The position numbers were made by a program, and so were the translations under genes. A model generated the notes under the pieces. That model was not told the DNA's origin. It searched no databases and worked only from the letters and a program-made list of their open reading frames with translations. Source: a virus. From it: a stretch of 40,518 nucleotides of DNA. The DNA lies in the IMG/VR virus record IMGVR_UViG_3300009002_000753, positions 1-40,518 of that record. One strand, written 5' to 3'. Below, one piece after another: positions 15,447 to 22,705 of this stretch; positions within the stretch are counted from its first letter, which is position 1, and the number at the start of each line of letters is the position of its first letter.

Positions 15447-15881
15447 TTAATTTCGTTGTAAGTTAAGAACCGGAGTATCTCCTATCTGTTTATAGTAATC
15501 TTGAAGCATAGCTTCTTCTAAGCCTTTCTGATAATTAATATAGAAAGAATAATCCAATAAAGTATACTGTTGCTTAGGAGTTTTTAAAACATAGAAGAAG
15601 ACCTTCTTATATTTCCTTTTAATCTCATCTCTAATTCTATCATTCCCTGAATTAGATATACATTTATACTGTGTATTGATTCGATGAAAAACATTAGCTG
15701 ATTGACCAATTTTAAGAATCTCACCTTCTTCAGAGACTACTAAATATACACCAGGTTGTTTTTTATAATCGTCTTTATCTAAATTAAAGCTGACATCTAC
15801 ACCCTGCTTTAATCTATCGCTAACAAATAAGTCAGCAACTTTAACAAATCCTTTTTTACCCCAATATTTAATATTGTTCAT
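15447..15881 (-). CDS. GIY-YIG nuclease-family protein
   Basis: A 144-residue protein with the GIY-YIG order: PGVYLVV at residues 43-49, KIGQSANVFHRI at 57-68 with the catalytic-type Arg67, then a downstream acidic residue in LEEAMLQDYYKQ near 122, and a final PVLN. This is the T5orf172/UvrC-like nuclease fold. It may be a small homing-type or DNA-repair nuclease. It lies between polA and the J-domain protein, with its own promoter-like motif at 15900-15922 and AAAGG two bases before the ATG. Confidence 0.75.
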   Translation of the reverse strand: MNNIKYWGKKGFVKVADLFVSDRLKQGVDVSFNLDKDDYKKQPGVYLVVSEEGEILKIGQSANVFHRINTQYKCISNSGNDRIRDEIKRKYKKVFFYVLKTPKQQYTLLDYSFYINYQKGLEEAMLQDYYKQIGDTPVLNLQRN

Positions 15882-15899
15882 AACCTTTATTTTACTAAT

Positions 15900-15922
15900 T
15901 ATTTATACATAAATATAAGAAA
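15900..15922 (-). promoter_or_regulatory. Promoter-like motif before the GIY-YIG gene
   Basis: Minus strand TTCTTATATTTATGTATAAA with TATAAATA at its 3' end, 19 bp before the ATG at 15881. It is a close copy of the groES motif and probably drives the GIY-YIG-polA-sulfotransferase block. Confidence 0.55.
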
Positions 15923-15941
15923 AATTATACAGGGAGGCAAC

Positions 15942-16520
15942 TTATTTACTAGAAAGTTCCTTAAGAATTTTTTCTGAATCTATCTTGATTTTATGTTCTA
16001 TTTCTAATTGAGCTATTACTCTAGTTTTCATTTGAACATCACCATTGAAGAAATTCCAAATTAAAGAAGTACGAAGTTTTCTTATATCTCCTTGAACTGA
16101 TTTACAGCTCAATTCAAACAATTGCTCATCTTCTTCTTCTACCTCGAAAGGAATATCTTTTTCAGAAGCATAAGAAATAAGTCCTATTAAGTCATTACTT
16201 TCATAGCAACTTTTTAAATTATTAAACTCCTCTTCAGTTCCACCTCTATCTGGATGAGCAATTTTAGAAGCCGAACGATATAGTTTCTTTACTTTAGATG
16301 CTTTCTCTTTCGACTTCTTTTTTTCTTCTTCACCGGGAGGTTTATCTCGCATCTCTCCAGTTTCTTGATTAACCCACATTTCAGTTTTAATGTTATTGAA
16401 GTACTTTCCGAATATCTCTTTCCACTCTACTTCTTGTGAGTCATACTCTTCTTGAGTATCCTCTAATTCAAGTTGTAAGTATTGGTATTTAAGTGAGTAC
16501 TTCTTTAACAGTCTGGACAT
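15942..16520 (-). CDS. J-domain-containing protein
   Basis: A 192-residue, highly charged protein. The J-domain signature HPD is at residues 89-91 within KIAHPDRGGTEEEFNNLKSC, preceded by the basic helix KVKKLYRSASK. J domains stimulate the ATPase of Hsp70. The region before it (residues 1-75) is a coiled-coil-like helical stretch; after it is a helical C-terminal domain. It could recruit the host DnaK. With GroEL, GroES and Hsp20 in the next 6 kb it completes a phage chaperone set. The ATG overlaps the gene upstream by 1 bp. Confidence 0.85.
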   Translation of the reverse strand: MSRLLKKYSLKYQYLQLELEDTQEEYDSQEVEWKEIFGKYFNNIKTEMWVNQETGEMRDKPPGEEEKKKSKEKASKVKKLYRSASKIAHPDRGGTEEEFNNLKSCYESNDLIGLISYASEKDIPFEVEEEDEQLFELSCKSVQGDIRKLRTSLIWNFFNGDVQMKTRVIAQLEIEHKIKIDSEKILKELSSK

Positions 16521-16780
16521 TAGTATTCCCCGTATAGGTCAAATTTCATTGGTTCTTTTTCTTCGATCTCAACTTCATGTGTTTTGATAGCATAGAGTTT
16601 ACCCTCTAATGGAGCTAATCTATACTCACCTTTGAACTTAGTTGCTCTCATATACATCGTCAGTGCCATAACCAATCCTTCAACAACAGTTGATTGATCT
16701 CTTTCCAGAATCCAATTATCTCCGGGAGCTTTTCTCTTAGCAATTAGCTCTCTTTCTTCTTCGATTATAATATCAGCCAT
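16520..16780 (-). CDS. Small hypothetical protein (86 aa)
   Basis: An 86-residue protein starting MADIIIEEERELIAKRKAPG. The middle part VVEGLVMALTMYMRATKF is a hydrophobic helix, and the C-terminus is acidic with KFDLYGEY. No family is recognised. It sits between queF and the J-domain gene without gaps. Confidence 0.6.
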   Translation of the reverse strand: MADIIIEEERELIAKRKAPGDNWILERDQSTVVEGLVMALTMYMRATKFKGEYRLAPLEGKLYAIKTHEVEIEEKEPMKFDLYGEY

Positions 16781-16781
16781 A

Positions 16782-17693
16782 TTACTGTCTTAAAGTTTTT
16801 TCTATTCTGTAATCAGTATTAGTGAAAAAATCAGGAATAAACCTTGAATGAGTAGCTCTAATAGGGTTAATATCTAATCCTCCTCTTCTAGTATATAAAC
16901 AAGATACCATTAAATCTTCTGGTTGATATGCATCTGTTAAATGTTTAAATACCATTTCACAAATCTCTTCATGGAAGTGACTTACAGTTCTATGAGATAC
17001 AATATACTTCGCTACTGATTCAGGAGAAGGAATATTCTTTCCTTTCATTCTAATAAAGACATCTCCCCAGTCTGGTTGATTAGTTACTCTACAATTAGAT
17101 CTTAATAGGTTAGATCTTAACTTTACTTCTTTAGCCTCTTCTGATACAGTTTCTATTTCTAATTGAGAAGCATCTGAAGAGAAAGCAGTGAAGTCTATTT
17201 GATCTAAATCTGCAATCTCAGCTAAATCTTGATAACCTTCAAAAGATAATGCTTTACCGTCTTCTGAATCTGTGTAAAAACTTACTGTTGTATCTGTTTC
17301 AAGTAACTTATCTAAATCACTTTTTACCTTCTCTTCAATCTGTATAATACAATCCACAGAAGTAGCTCCTAATCTAGTCATATTAAAAGAATTTAAGTAT
17401 AACTTAATAGATTTAGATTCTACGTGATATTGAGAGTTTGAAGGACATACAATTTTTAACATTCCTGCAACAGGTAAGCCTTTATCTGTAATTGCTGATA
17501 CTTCATAACAGTTCCAAGTATCTACTCCTACAAAGTCCTTATCAGTTAATCCATAGCCTTCTCTATTCAAATAGCGAGGTACTTTAACTAATAGCTCTGG
17601 TGCGTAGGTATCTTTATACCCGTCTCCACCTACTTTTCCTAAATGTTTAGACGCAATGTCTACTACTTCTTGATAATTTTTAACTTCTGCCAT
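16782..17693 (-). CDS. queF: NADPH-dependent 7-cyano-7-deazaguanine reductase (long type)
   Basis: Start at ATG 17693, 2 bp after the SNase stop and following AAAGGTTA; an upstream in-frame ATG at 17735 lies inside the SNase gene. The 303-residue protein is of the two-domain, E. coli-like type. The QueF motif VESKSIKLYLNSFN is at residues 91-104, and SNCRVTNQPDWGDV at 199-212 contains the nucleophilic Cys201 and the partner Asp208. HEE at 241-243 binds substrate. It reduces preQ0 nitrile to the preQ1 amine with NADPH. In this window it links the QueC product to the DpdA-like transglycosylase. Confidence 0.95.
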   Translation of the reverse strand: MAEVKNYQEVVDIASKHLGKVGGDGYKDTYAPELLVKVPRYLNREGYGLTDKDFVGVDTWNCYEVSAITDKGLPVAGMLKIVCPSNSQYHVESKSIKLYLNSFNMTRLGATSVDCIIQIEEKVKSDLDKLLETDTTVSFYTDSEDGKALSFEGYQDLAEIADLDQIDFTAFSSDASQLEIETVSEEAKEVKLRSNLLRSNCRVTNQPDWGDVFIRMKGKNIPSPESVAKYIVSHRTVSHFHEEICEMVFKHLTDAYQPEDLMVSCLYTRRGGLDINPIRATHSRFIPDFFTNTDYRIEKTLRQ

Positions 17694-17694
17694 A

Positions 17695-18060
17695 TTAACC
17701 TTTAAATAATTGTTTTTTACCACCCTCATAAACATAAGCGTGTCCGTTTTCTATTAATAAATCATTAAGAGATTTTTCTTCTCCTTTGATGAATATTTCT
17801 GCAAGTACTCTACCGTACTTACCTTTACCGTAAGATTGTATTTCAAACTTACCATCATTCATCTCTAAATATTTTTTCGTAAAATCAGAAGCAAGAAGAC
17901 CTTTAGCTTTTTCTTCTAAGTTTCTTGTTCTCTTTTCCCAGGTATCTACACCTTTGAATCTAAGTCTTGCTTTAACCCAAGTACTGAATCCTAAGTCGAT
18001 CATAACATCTGCTGTGTCACCATCAACTACTCTTAATAATTTTGCTCCGTATCTAAACAT
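17695..18060 (-). CDS. Staphylococcal-nuclease-family (SNase) nuclease
   Basis: A 121-residue OB-fold nuclease. It has the calcium-binding strand LLRVVDGDTADVMID, the catalytic Arg/Glu segment ARLRFKGVDTWEKR, and GKYGRVLAEIFI with the third catalytic Arg. All three catalytic positions (R-E-R) appear present. It has no signal peptide, so it acts in the cytosol if expressed as read. It overlaps the kinase gene by 8 bp. A possible role is host DNA or RNA degradation. Confidence 0.88.
   Translation of the reverse strand: MFRYGAKLLRVVDGDTADVMIDLGFSTWVKARLRFKGVDTWEKRTRNLEEKAKGLLASDFTKKYLEMNDGKFEIQSYGKGKYGRVLAEIFIKGEEKSLNDLLIENGHAYVYEGGKKQLFKG
17696..17703 (-). promoter_or_regulatory. Ribosome-binding-like AAAGGTTA before queF
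   Basis: Minus strand AAAGGTTA directly before the ATG at 17693. The AAAGG part complements the CCTTT of the 16S 3' end. Similar AAAGGTTAT stretches precede polA and the GIY-YIG gene. It decides the queF start at 17693 over 17735. Confidence 0.5.
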
Positions 18061-18574
18061 TTATAAAATCTAAAATTTGTTCTACCCTTTGCATAGGGGA
18101 ACCAGTTATCGTCAAATAAGGTTGACGTACACCTTCAAGAACAGCTTTAAACTCACTATCTATTTCCTTTCTCCATTGTTCATCTACACTTCTAACTCCA
18201 TCGTCTACTGAATCGAATTCAATAGGGAAATAAACATAATGAGTATATTCGCTCTTTATTCTATTCCAAGTATCTTCTATATAATCGTTCGTATATGTAG
18301 TTACTCCTTTCATAAATCTAGAGTAAACTAAAACATCCATATAACATCTATCTAATACTAAGTTATAAGGTTGAAGTAAAGCTTCCAAATGAAAACTACT
18401 AATAGCTAATTGAGTAGCATCGGTACCTTTTTCATTAATAGGAAATCCGTAACTACCTACTGTTCTAGTAGATTCATTAACAAACTCATACTTAGGTAAT
18501 TTATTTTTAAGTAATTCGTAAACAGTAGTCTTACCTGTACTACTTGCTCCTACTAATGCTATTCTTTTTATCAT
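18053..18574 (-). CDS. P-loop nucleotide kinase/ATPase, NadR-like (AAA_28)
   Basis: A 173-residue single-domain P-loop protein. Walker A is LVGASSTGKTT (residues 7-17). NLVLDRCYMDVLVYSR near residue 95 resembles the DR(S/Y) segment of NadR-type ribosylnicotinamide kinases and deoxynucleoside kinases, and the lid region is helical and charged. It should phosphorylate a small nucleoside or nucleotide-like substrate. Nicotinamide riboside kinase is one option, given nadE in the window; a deoxynucleoside kinase for modified guanine precursors is another. It overlaps the formyltransferase gene by 4 bp. Confidence 0.7.
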   Translation of the reverse strand: MIKRIALVGASSTGKTTVYELLKNKLPKYEFVNESTRTVGSYGFPINEKGTDATQLAISSFHLEALLQPYNLVLDRCYMDVLVYSRFMKGVTTYTNDYIEDTWNRIKSEYTHYVYFPIEFDSVDDGVRSVDEQWRKEIDSEFKAVLEGVRQPYLTITGSPMQRVEQILDFINV

Positions 18575-19119
18575 AAAGCTTCTCTTAAAAAGTTACACCA
18601 CATATATAACCCTCTGTCTCTTAAGATACGAAATAAATCTTCAAGCTCCACCTGAAAAGTATTAAATCTTTCTTCCATTATAATTTTACCTTCATCTACT
18701 CCAGCGGTAACTCTATGCAGAACAGTTCCTGCTATAGGGTACTTACCTTCGTTAATACCTTCGAAAGCTCTAATCTGAGGATCTTTACCTTTAAGTTCAG
18801 GGTACTCAGTTATTAAACCTGGATGCCCGTTAATTATAATATATTTTTCACATATAGAAGGAGGCATTATTCTTAACCAACCATGTAGAGTTATTAATGC
18901 TTCCGGAAAGTATACTAATAAGTCTTCATACTCTTCTTCATCAGGTTTATTACTAAAGGTAAAGTAACCTTGTTTTTCAATCCTAGGGTCTATAGTTCTA
19001 AGATGCTCAGGTCTATCGTTTGTAATAATCCGATCTGGCCATCTACCTAACGATTCAGCTATATCAGCTATTTCAGCTCCAGTCTGACTAAAAAATGCTA
19101 TCCAAGTCTTAGTTGCCAT
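18571..19119 (-). CDS. PurN-like formyltransferase-family protein
   Basis: A 182-residue protein of the folate-dependent formyltransferase fold. The catalytic triad of glycinamide ribonucleotide transformylase is visible: Asn97 and His99 in IINGHPGL, and Asp142 in AGVDEGKI. YPELKGKDPQ and GTVLHRV resemble the product-release loop of PurN. The N-terminus differs from PurN, lacking the GGNG phosphate-binding start, so the substrate is probably not GAR. It overlaps the DpdA-like gene by 11 bp, so an amine on preQ1 could be its acceptor. That link is inferred from position only. Confidence 0.8.
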   Translation of the reverse strand: MATKTWIAFFSQTGAEIADIAESLGRWPDRIITNDRPEHLRTIDPRIEKQGYFTFSNKPDEEEYEDLLVYFPEALITLHGWLRIMPPSICEKYIIINGHPGLITEYPELKGKDPQIRAFEGINEGKYPIAGTVLHRVTAGVDEGKIIMEERFNTFQVELEDLFRILRDRGLYMWCNFLREAL

Positions 19120-19912
19120 TAGTATACCATTTAAATTTCTGAATATTATTTTTAATTGTGCCTAACTGAATATCATCAATCTCAGAATTAATCAGTTCAT
19201 GAAGTTTCTGTCTTTCTTTAGACCATAACCCATCTGATCCATATGATATACCTTTAATACCGTGAACTACAGGATTAGAAGTATCAAGTGAATATATCCA
19301 ATCATAATCGGAATGCTTATAAAAACTAAATTCTTGAGGTAATCCACATCCTAGTAAGTGATGAGGTTTAGCTGTATTGATCACACCGTCTCTAAGTAAA
19401 TCTCCCAGTAGCTTAACACGTCCTAGCATCCAGCTAACATACTTGTTAGCATGAGGAACTGATTGTGTATAATACGAGTAATCAAATGATATAGCTATCA
19501 TATCTACATCTGCTGTCTTGTTCATATAGTTGTAGCAATCTACAATTTCATCATATGTCCTACCTTGAACAACTCCTATTTTACCACTACCTTCGTAACC
19601 GTATCCTTTATTAATCCAGTCTTCCATCTGGTCGCAAGTTTTACCAGCGTCTTCTAAAGCATCTGGGACTATATACCAAGTTGGTTTAAGTTCGTTAACC
19701 CATTTATTAAATTTATCTGCATCGAAAGCCTCTTCTAATTCAAATATAGAGTTATCTAAAATAATCTCCCTACCTTTTACTGCTGCCTTTTTAAACTGAT
19801 CTAAGTACCCTTTATCTTCTTCAAATAAATGTACTAACGCATAGTCGTAGTCAGTATATCTCTGTACCTCTTCGAATATTTCTTTAGGACTTTCGTGTGC
19901 TATCTTTATCAT
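19109..19912 (-). CDS. dpdA: DpdA/TGT-like 7-deazaguanine transglycosylase
   Basis: A 267-residue TIM-barrel-like protein with TGT hallmarks: ILDNSIFELEEAF (Asp53) aligned with the substrate-binding D-S-G-G segment, VPDALED at 82-88, KIGVVQGR at 111-118 (TGT GVVQGG), HLLGCGLPQEF at 185-195 (TGT LGVG.P) and YSLDTSNPV with Asp210 as candidate nucleophile. The C-terminal CxCxxC zinc site of tRNA-guanine transglycosylase is absent, and the protein is about 100 residues shorter. This fits the phage DpdA family, which swaps guanine in DNA for a 7-deazaguanine. It overlaps the formyltransferase by 11 bp and lies in the same block as folE and queF. Confidence 0.82.
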   Translation of the reverse strand: MIKIAHESPKEIFEEVQRYTDYDYALVHLFEEDKGYLDQFKKAAVKGREIILDNSIFELEEAFDADKFNKWVNELKPTWYIVPDALEDAGKTCDQMEDWINKGYGYEGSGKIGVVQGRTYDEIVDCYNYMNKTADVDMIAISFDYSYYTQSVPHANKYVSWMLGRVKLLGDLLRDGVINTAKPHHLLGCGLPQEFSFYKHSDYDWIYSLDTSNPVVHGIKGISYGSDGLWSKERQKLHELINSEIDDIQLGTIKNNIQKFKWYTNGN

Positions 19913-20099
19913 CTATATTTGTAGTATTTAATAGTGTTGACATAGTTCTTACTGAGTTATCGATAAGTTCTAATGCATGGTCAAGTTTAGTTTGATTCTT
20001 ATCATATTCATAAATTTCAGAATATGCTTTCTTTACAATATCGAATGGTAAGTAATCCTCACCGTCAATTGTAACTTTATGTTTCTCTAAATTAATCAT
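19884..20099 (-). CDS. Small hypothetical protein (71 aa)
   Basis: A 71-residue charged protein, MINLEKHKVTIDGEDYLPFD followed by a long helix. The N-terminal VTIDGEDYLPFDIVKKAYSE resembles the start of small phage proteins with a short beta hairpin and a helix. It overlaps dpdA by 29 bp and the MazG-like gene by 8 bp. Confidence 0.6.
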   Translation of the reverse strand: MINLEKHKVTIDGEDYLPFDIVKKAYSEIYEYDKNQTKLDHALELIDNSVRTMSTLLNTTNIDDKDSTRKS

Positions 20100-20634
20100 T
20101 AAAGAACTGTTTTAAATCAGGTCTGAAGTAATTAATCGATTTCATTACTTTTCTATCTCTTGTTCTATAGACAATGTACCGTCCTTCCGCAATCTTCTCA
20201 AAATGACAGGCCTCACCTTGTTCCTTACTTCTTTGGCTGACACTCTGTATGGCTTCTTCTTCAGTTTTACAAGCTTTTGACATATTAGAAGCCTGTACCT
20301 CTTGATATGCTGGCCATATCTTATCTTTAAGGCCATGTAACATAGTACCGTTCCCAAGGGAAACATAAGTAATGTCGCACAAAGCGTCCAGAACTTCCAC
20401 AATGTCCCCTCTTTCGCAAGCTTCTCTATATTCTTCGAGTTCTTCGAGGATAAAGTCATAAACGAATTGCCACTCTTTTTTACTTGGTATAGTTGGTTCA
20501 TAGTTATTAGGTTTTCCGAATGTTTTATTAAACGTTTCTACTTCATCTACGAAAGGAACTCCGTTAACCCAAACTGGTAGTGGTTCCATGTCTTTCATCT
20601 CATTCTCTGAGAATAAATTTAATTGTTTACTCAT
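20092..20634 (-). CDS. MazG-like nucleotide pyrophosphohydrolase-family protein
   Basis: A 180-residue protein with the all-alpha NTP-PPase signature: EELEEYREA followed by the second-helix DIVEVLDALCDITYVSLG, equivalent to the E-x-x-E and E-x-x-D magnesium ligands. An N-terminal stretch of about 60 residues and a C-terminal part (RYIVYRTRDRKVMKSINYF) extend it. It would hydrolyse a nucleoside triphosphate to the monophosphate, for example removing unwanted dNTPs or alarmones. Some phages with modified bases use such enzymes to deplete the canonical nucleotide, but nothing here proves dGTP specificity. Confidence 0.75.
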   Translation of the reverse strand: MSKQLNLFSENEMKDMEPLPVWVNGVPFVDEVETFNKTFGKPNNYEPTIPSKKEWQFVYDFILEELEEYREACERGDIVEVLDALCDITYVSLGNGTMLHGLKDKIWPAYQEVQASNMSKACKTEEEAIQSVSQRSKEQGEACHFEKIAEGRYIVYRTRDRKVMKSINYFRPDLKQFFND

Positions 20635-21070
20635 CTTTATTTAATTTATTTGTATTCTCTATCGGCATTGTTAATCCTCCAATGTAATTACCATCGGCTA
20701 GATGGAAGTATGGATCGTCTTGTGCTCTATCGTAATCATCTTCTAATCTTATGATATCGTCTTCTCCAAAATAAGTACCAGTTTGAACTTCTATAAATTG
20801 TACTACTTCGTCAGTTTTATTCCAAGCTCTATGTTTAGCTTCTAATGGAATATGTATAGAACCTCCTGTTTTAACTGTATAGATTTCATCATCCAATACA
20901 ACAGTTAGGACTCCTTCAACAACTGTCCACTGCTCACGTCTATTAGTATGATACTGGTAAGAAAGTCTTTGTCCAGGAGCTACAGTTATTAGTTTAACTT
21001 TAGTAAAGTCAGTATCTAATAATACATCATAACAACCCCAAGGTCTTTCATCGTGTTCTAATGCTTGCAT
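20627..21070 (-). CDS. Cupin, phosphomannose-isomerase type II-like
   Basis: A 147-residue protein that aligns with the C-terminal cupin of type II mannose-6-phosphate isomerase/GDP-mannose pyrophosphorylase: RPWGCYDVLL, PGQRLSYQYHTNRREQWTVV with metal-binding His residues, and GGSIHIPLEAKHRAWN. It should isomerise a sugar phosphate or bind a sugar nucleotide. The N-terminal guanylyltransferase domain is absent. It overlaps folE by 13 bp. A link to the glycosyltransferases at 4135-5591 is possible but not shown. Confidence 0.8.
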   Translation of the reverse strand: MQALEHDERPWGCYDVLLDTDFTKVKLITVAPGQRLSYQYHTNRREQWTVVEGVLTVVLDDEIYTVKTGGSIHIPLEAKHRAWNKTDEVVQFIEVQTGTYFGEDDIIRLEDDYDRAQDDPYFHLADGNYIGGLTMPIENTNKLNKDE

Positions 21071-21771
21071 ATGCTTGCTAATTCTATGTTCTTATAAAAC
21101 TCTGCTTTTGCTGAATCCTCATTTAAAAATGCTCCTGTTAACTTAGCAGTCTGCATTGAAGCTCCTCCATGCTTTACTCCTCTACATGATACACATGCAT
21201 GAGTTGCATTTACCTGAACTGCTACTCCTAAATTACCTTCACATATCTTATCTACTGCATTATGAATAGCTACCGTTAACTGCTCTTGAATAGCTCCTCT
21301 TCTACCGAATTGCTCTACAATTCTATTAAGCTTAGACAGTCCTACTACCTTACCATCTTCTGATGCTATATAAGCAATACTTACTGTACCTCTAATAGCT
21401 TGATGGTGGTGAGAACACATAGACGTTACTGGTATATTACTCTCCTGTACAATGCCGTCATATCCATCAGAAGGAAATGCTGTAATACGGTCTAAAGGGC
21501 TATATCTTCCAGCCCACAAGTCATTAACATAAGCTTTAGCTACTCTCATTGGAGTATCTGCAGAGTTAGGATCGTCTTTATAGTCACATCCTAATGCAGT
21601 TAAAAAGTTTGCATATGCTTCTGATGCTCTTTTTATAATAACTTGCTTTTCATGATCAGTAAGTCTAGCTTCTGGTCCTTCTGTCTTTTGTTTTTCCGCT
21701 AGTTGAGTTGAAATACCGTTAGCGAATCCGGCTCTTACTAATTCTGTTCCTTCTATAAACTTTTTAGGCAT
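21058..21771 (-). CDS. folE: GTP cyclohydrolase I
   Basis: A 237-residue FolE1-type enzyme. The zinc ligands are Cys119 and His122 in TSMCSHHHQ and Cys193 in HACVSCRGV. The region GLSKLNRIVEQFGRRGAIQEQLT matches the conserved catalytic helix. It opens GTP to 7,8-dihydroneopterin triphosphate, the first step to both folate and 7-deazaguanine bases. With queD, queE, queC and queF in the window its product most likely feeds preQ0 synthesis. An N-terminal extension of about 35 residues precedes the core. A TTCTTATCTTTAATTAA element lies upstream at 21812-21828. Confidence 0.95.
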   Translation of the reverse strand: MPKKFIEGTELVRAGFANGISTQLAEKQKTEGPEARLTDHEKQVIIKRASEAYANFLTALGCDYKDDPNSADTPMRVAKAYVNDLWAGRYSPLDRITAFPSDGYDGIVQESNIPVTSMCSHHHQAIRGTVSIAYIASEDGKVVGLSKLNRIVEQFGRRGAIQEQLTVAIHNAVDKICEGNLGVAVQVNATHACVSCRGVKHGGASMQTAKLTGAFLNEDSAKAEFYKNIELASICKH

Positions 21772-21794
21772 AATATATAATTTGTTTTTACTGA

Positions 21795-21828
21795 GGTTCT
21801 ACGACTCATTCTTAATTAAAGATAAGAA
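21795..21828 (-). promoter_or_regulatory. Promoter-like region of folE
   Basis: Minus-strand TTCTTATCTTTAATTAA, a variant of the recurrent motif, is followed by GAGTCGTAGAACCTCAGT. The GTCGTAG-A/T-ACC box recurs before the gene at 24191. This suggests a transcription start between the two elements. Confidence 0.4.
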
Positions 21829-21835
21829 ATTTATT

Positions 21836-22240
21836 TTAAACATCCAAATAATCTTGAATAGTTTTGGAAGTTTCTTTTTCCCAAGGGTATACAATCCAAC
21901 CGTAATCATCAGGTATCTCTTTTGCGAAATATTCTGGTTTTGCTTTCGAGGATGTTTTGTAATGTAGAGTAGCAAACTTAGGATTAAACATTTCTTCTCT
22001 CCATTTTAATATTGTCTCTCCACTATCTGCTATATCATCTATAATTAACAGTCTAGGGTAGTGATTACTTTTATATTCAAAGTAAGGAATATCAAAACGA
22101 TGTGAATACATTATTGCTAAGATAGTACCTCCTCTAGGAATTCCTGTTACGTAATCTATTTTTCCTTTTGTTTGTGCGTGTATGTTATCGAGGAGTTTAT
22201 AAACATCCTCCCAACTATAATAAACTCTTTTTACTCCCAT
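21836..22240 (-). CDS. Phosphoribosyltransferase-family protein
   Basis: A 134-residue type I phosphoribosyltransferase, about the size of xanthine/guanine PRTases. It has YVTGIPRGGTILAIMYSHRF and the PRPP loop LLIIDDIADSGETI. Substrate is unknown; a purine or purine-like base is expected. It lies between the small gene after the ferredoxin and folE, within the deazaguanine block, so salvage of guanine or queuine-type bases is conceivable. It is separate from the APRT at 7325. Confidence 0.82.
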   Translation of the reverse strand: MGVKRVYYSWEDVYKLLDNIHAQTKGKIDYVTGIPRGGTILAIMYSHRFDIPYFEYKSNHYPRLLIIDDIADSGETILKWREEMFNPKFATLHYKTSSKAKPEYFAKEIPDDYGWIVYPWEKETSKTIQDYLDV

Positions 22241-22404
22241 GTATTATTCGTTACCCAGTTGCCAGTAGAATAGTTTGCTATAGAGGTATTACCTACTGAT
22301 TGTAATTTCTCTTTTAAATGGTCAAATTGAGCTGGAGTAATATTATAGTGGTGTACTCCTTCTATGAATCCTTTTAACCACTGTACAAATTCTTTTTCAT
22401 TCAT
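22231..22404 (-). CDS. Small hypothetical phage protein (57 aa)
   Basis: A 57-codon frame opening [20 protein letters not shown] with [17 protein letters not shown] following. The F..WLKG[FL].EG.H...[LIV]T..Q...[LI]...L pattern is frequent among tiny proteins of tailed phages. Its ATG overlaps the ferredoxin stop by 8 bp, and its end overlaps the PRTase start by 10 bp. Function is unknown. Confidence 0.7.
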   Translation of the reverse strand: MNEKEFVQWLKGFIEGVHHYNITPAQFDHLKEKLQSVGNTSIANYSTGNWVTNNTWE

Positions 22405-22705
22405 AATCTAAACCGAAAAATTTATAGTTGTTAATAACTGCCTCTTTTTCTCCTGCTTCGATTGCTTCTTCTTCACTATCGAAAATTGCTTCTACAGGGC
22501 ATTCCGGAACACAAGCTCCACAGTCGATACATTCTTCTGGGTTTATGTATAGGCTTTTACCGATTAAGTCTTCTTTGGACATTCCTGCTACTTCTGCTCC
22601 TGCTCCTGTAATATCTATAGGACCGTGAATACAGTCTACAGGGCAAACTGCTACACAGGCTGTATCGCAAGTACTAACGCAAGGTGATCCAATTATAAAA
22701 CTCAT
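22397..22705 (-). CDS. Two-cluster-type ferredoxin
   Basis: A 102-residue protein with two cysteine sets. The second set is [12 protein letters not shown], the standard 4Fe-4S motif; the first region reads [17 protein letters not shown]. This is the bacterial 7Fe/8Fe layout. It shuttles electrons. Its ATG overlaps the queE stop as TAATG, and QueE is a radical-SAM enzyme requiring a one-electron donor, so the ferredoxin is best read as its dedicated reductant. Moderate-length C-terminus is acidic, as in Fd. Confidence 0.93.
   Translation of the reverse strand: MSFIIGSPCVSTCDTACVAVCPVDCIHGPIDITGAGAEVAGMSKEDLIGKSLYINPEECIDCGACVPECPVEAIFDSEEEAIEAGEKEAVINNYKFFGLDYE

Noticed and set aside
17694-17735. 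Upstream start of QueF
   Set aside because: It lies wholly within the SNase gene, while the ATG at 17693 follows an AAAGGTTA stretch.
20145-20501. A 118-codon minus-strand frame inside the MazG-like gene
   Set aside because: It is fully contained in a clear MazG-like gene in another frame and has no domain of its own.
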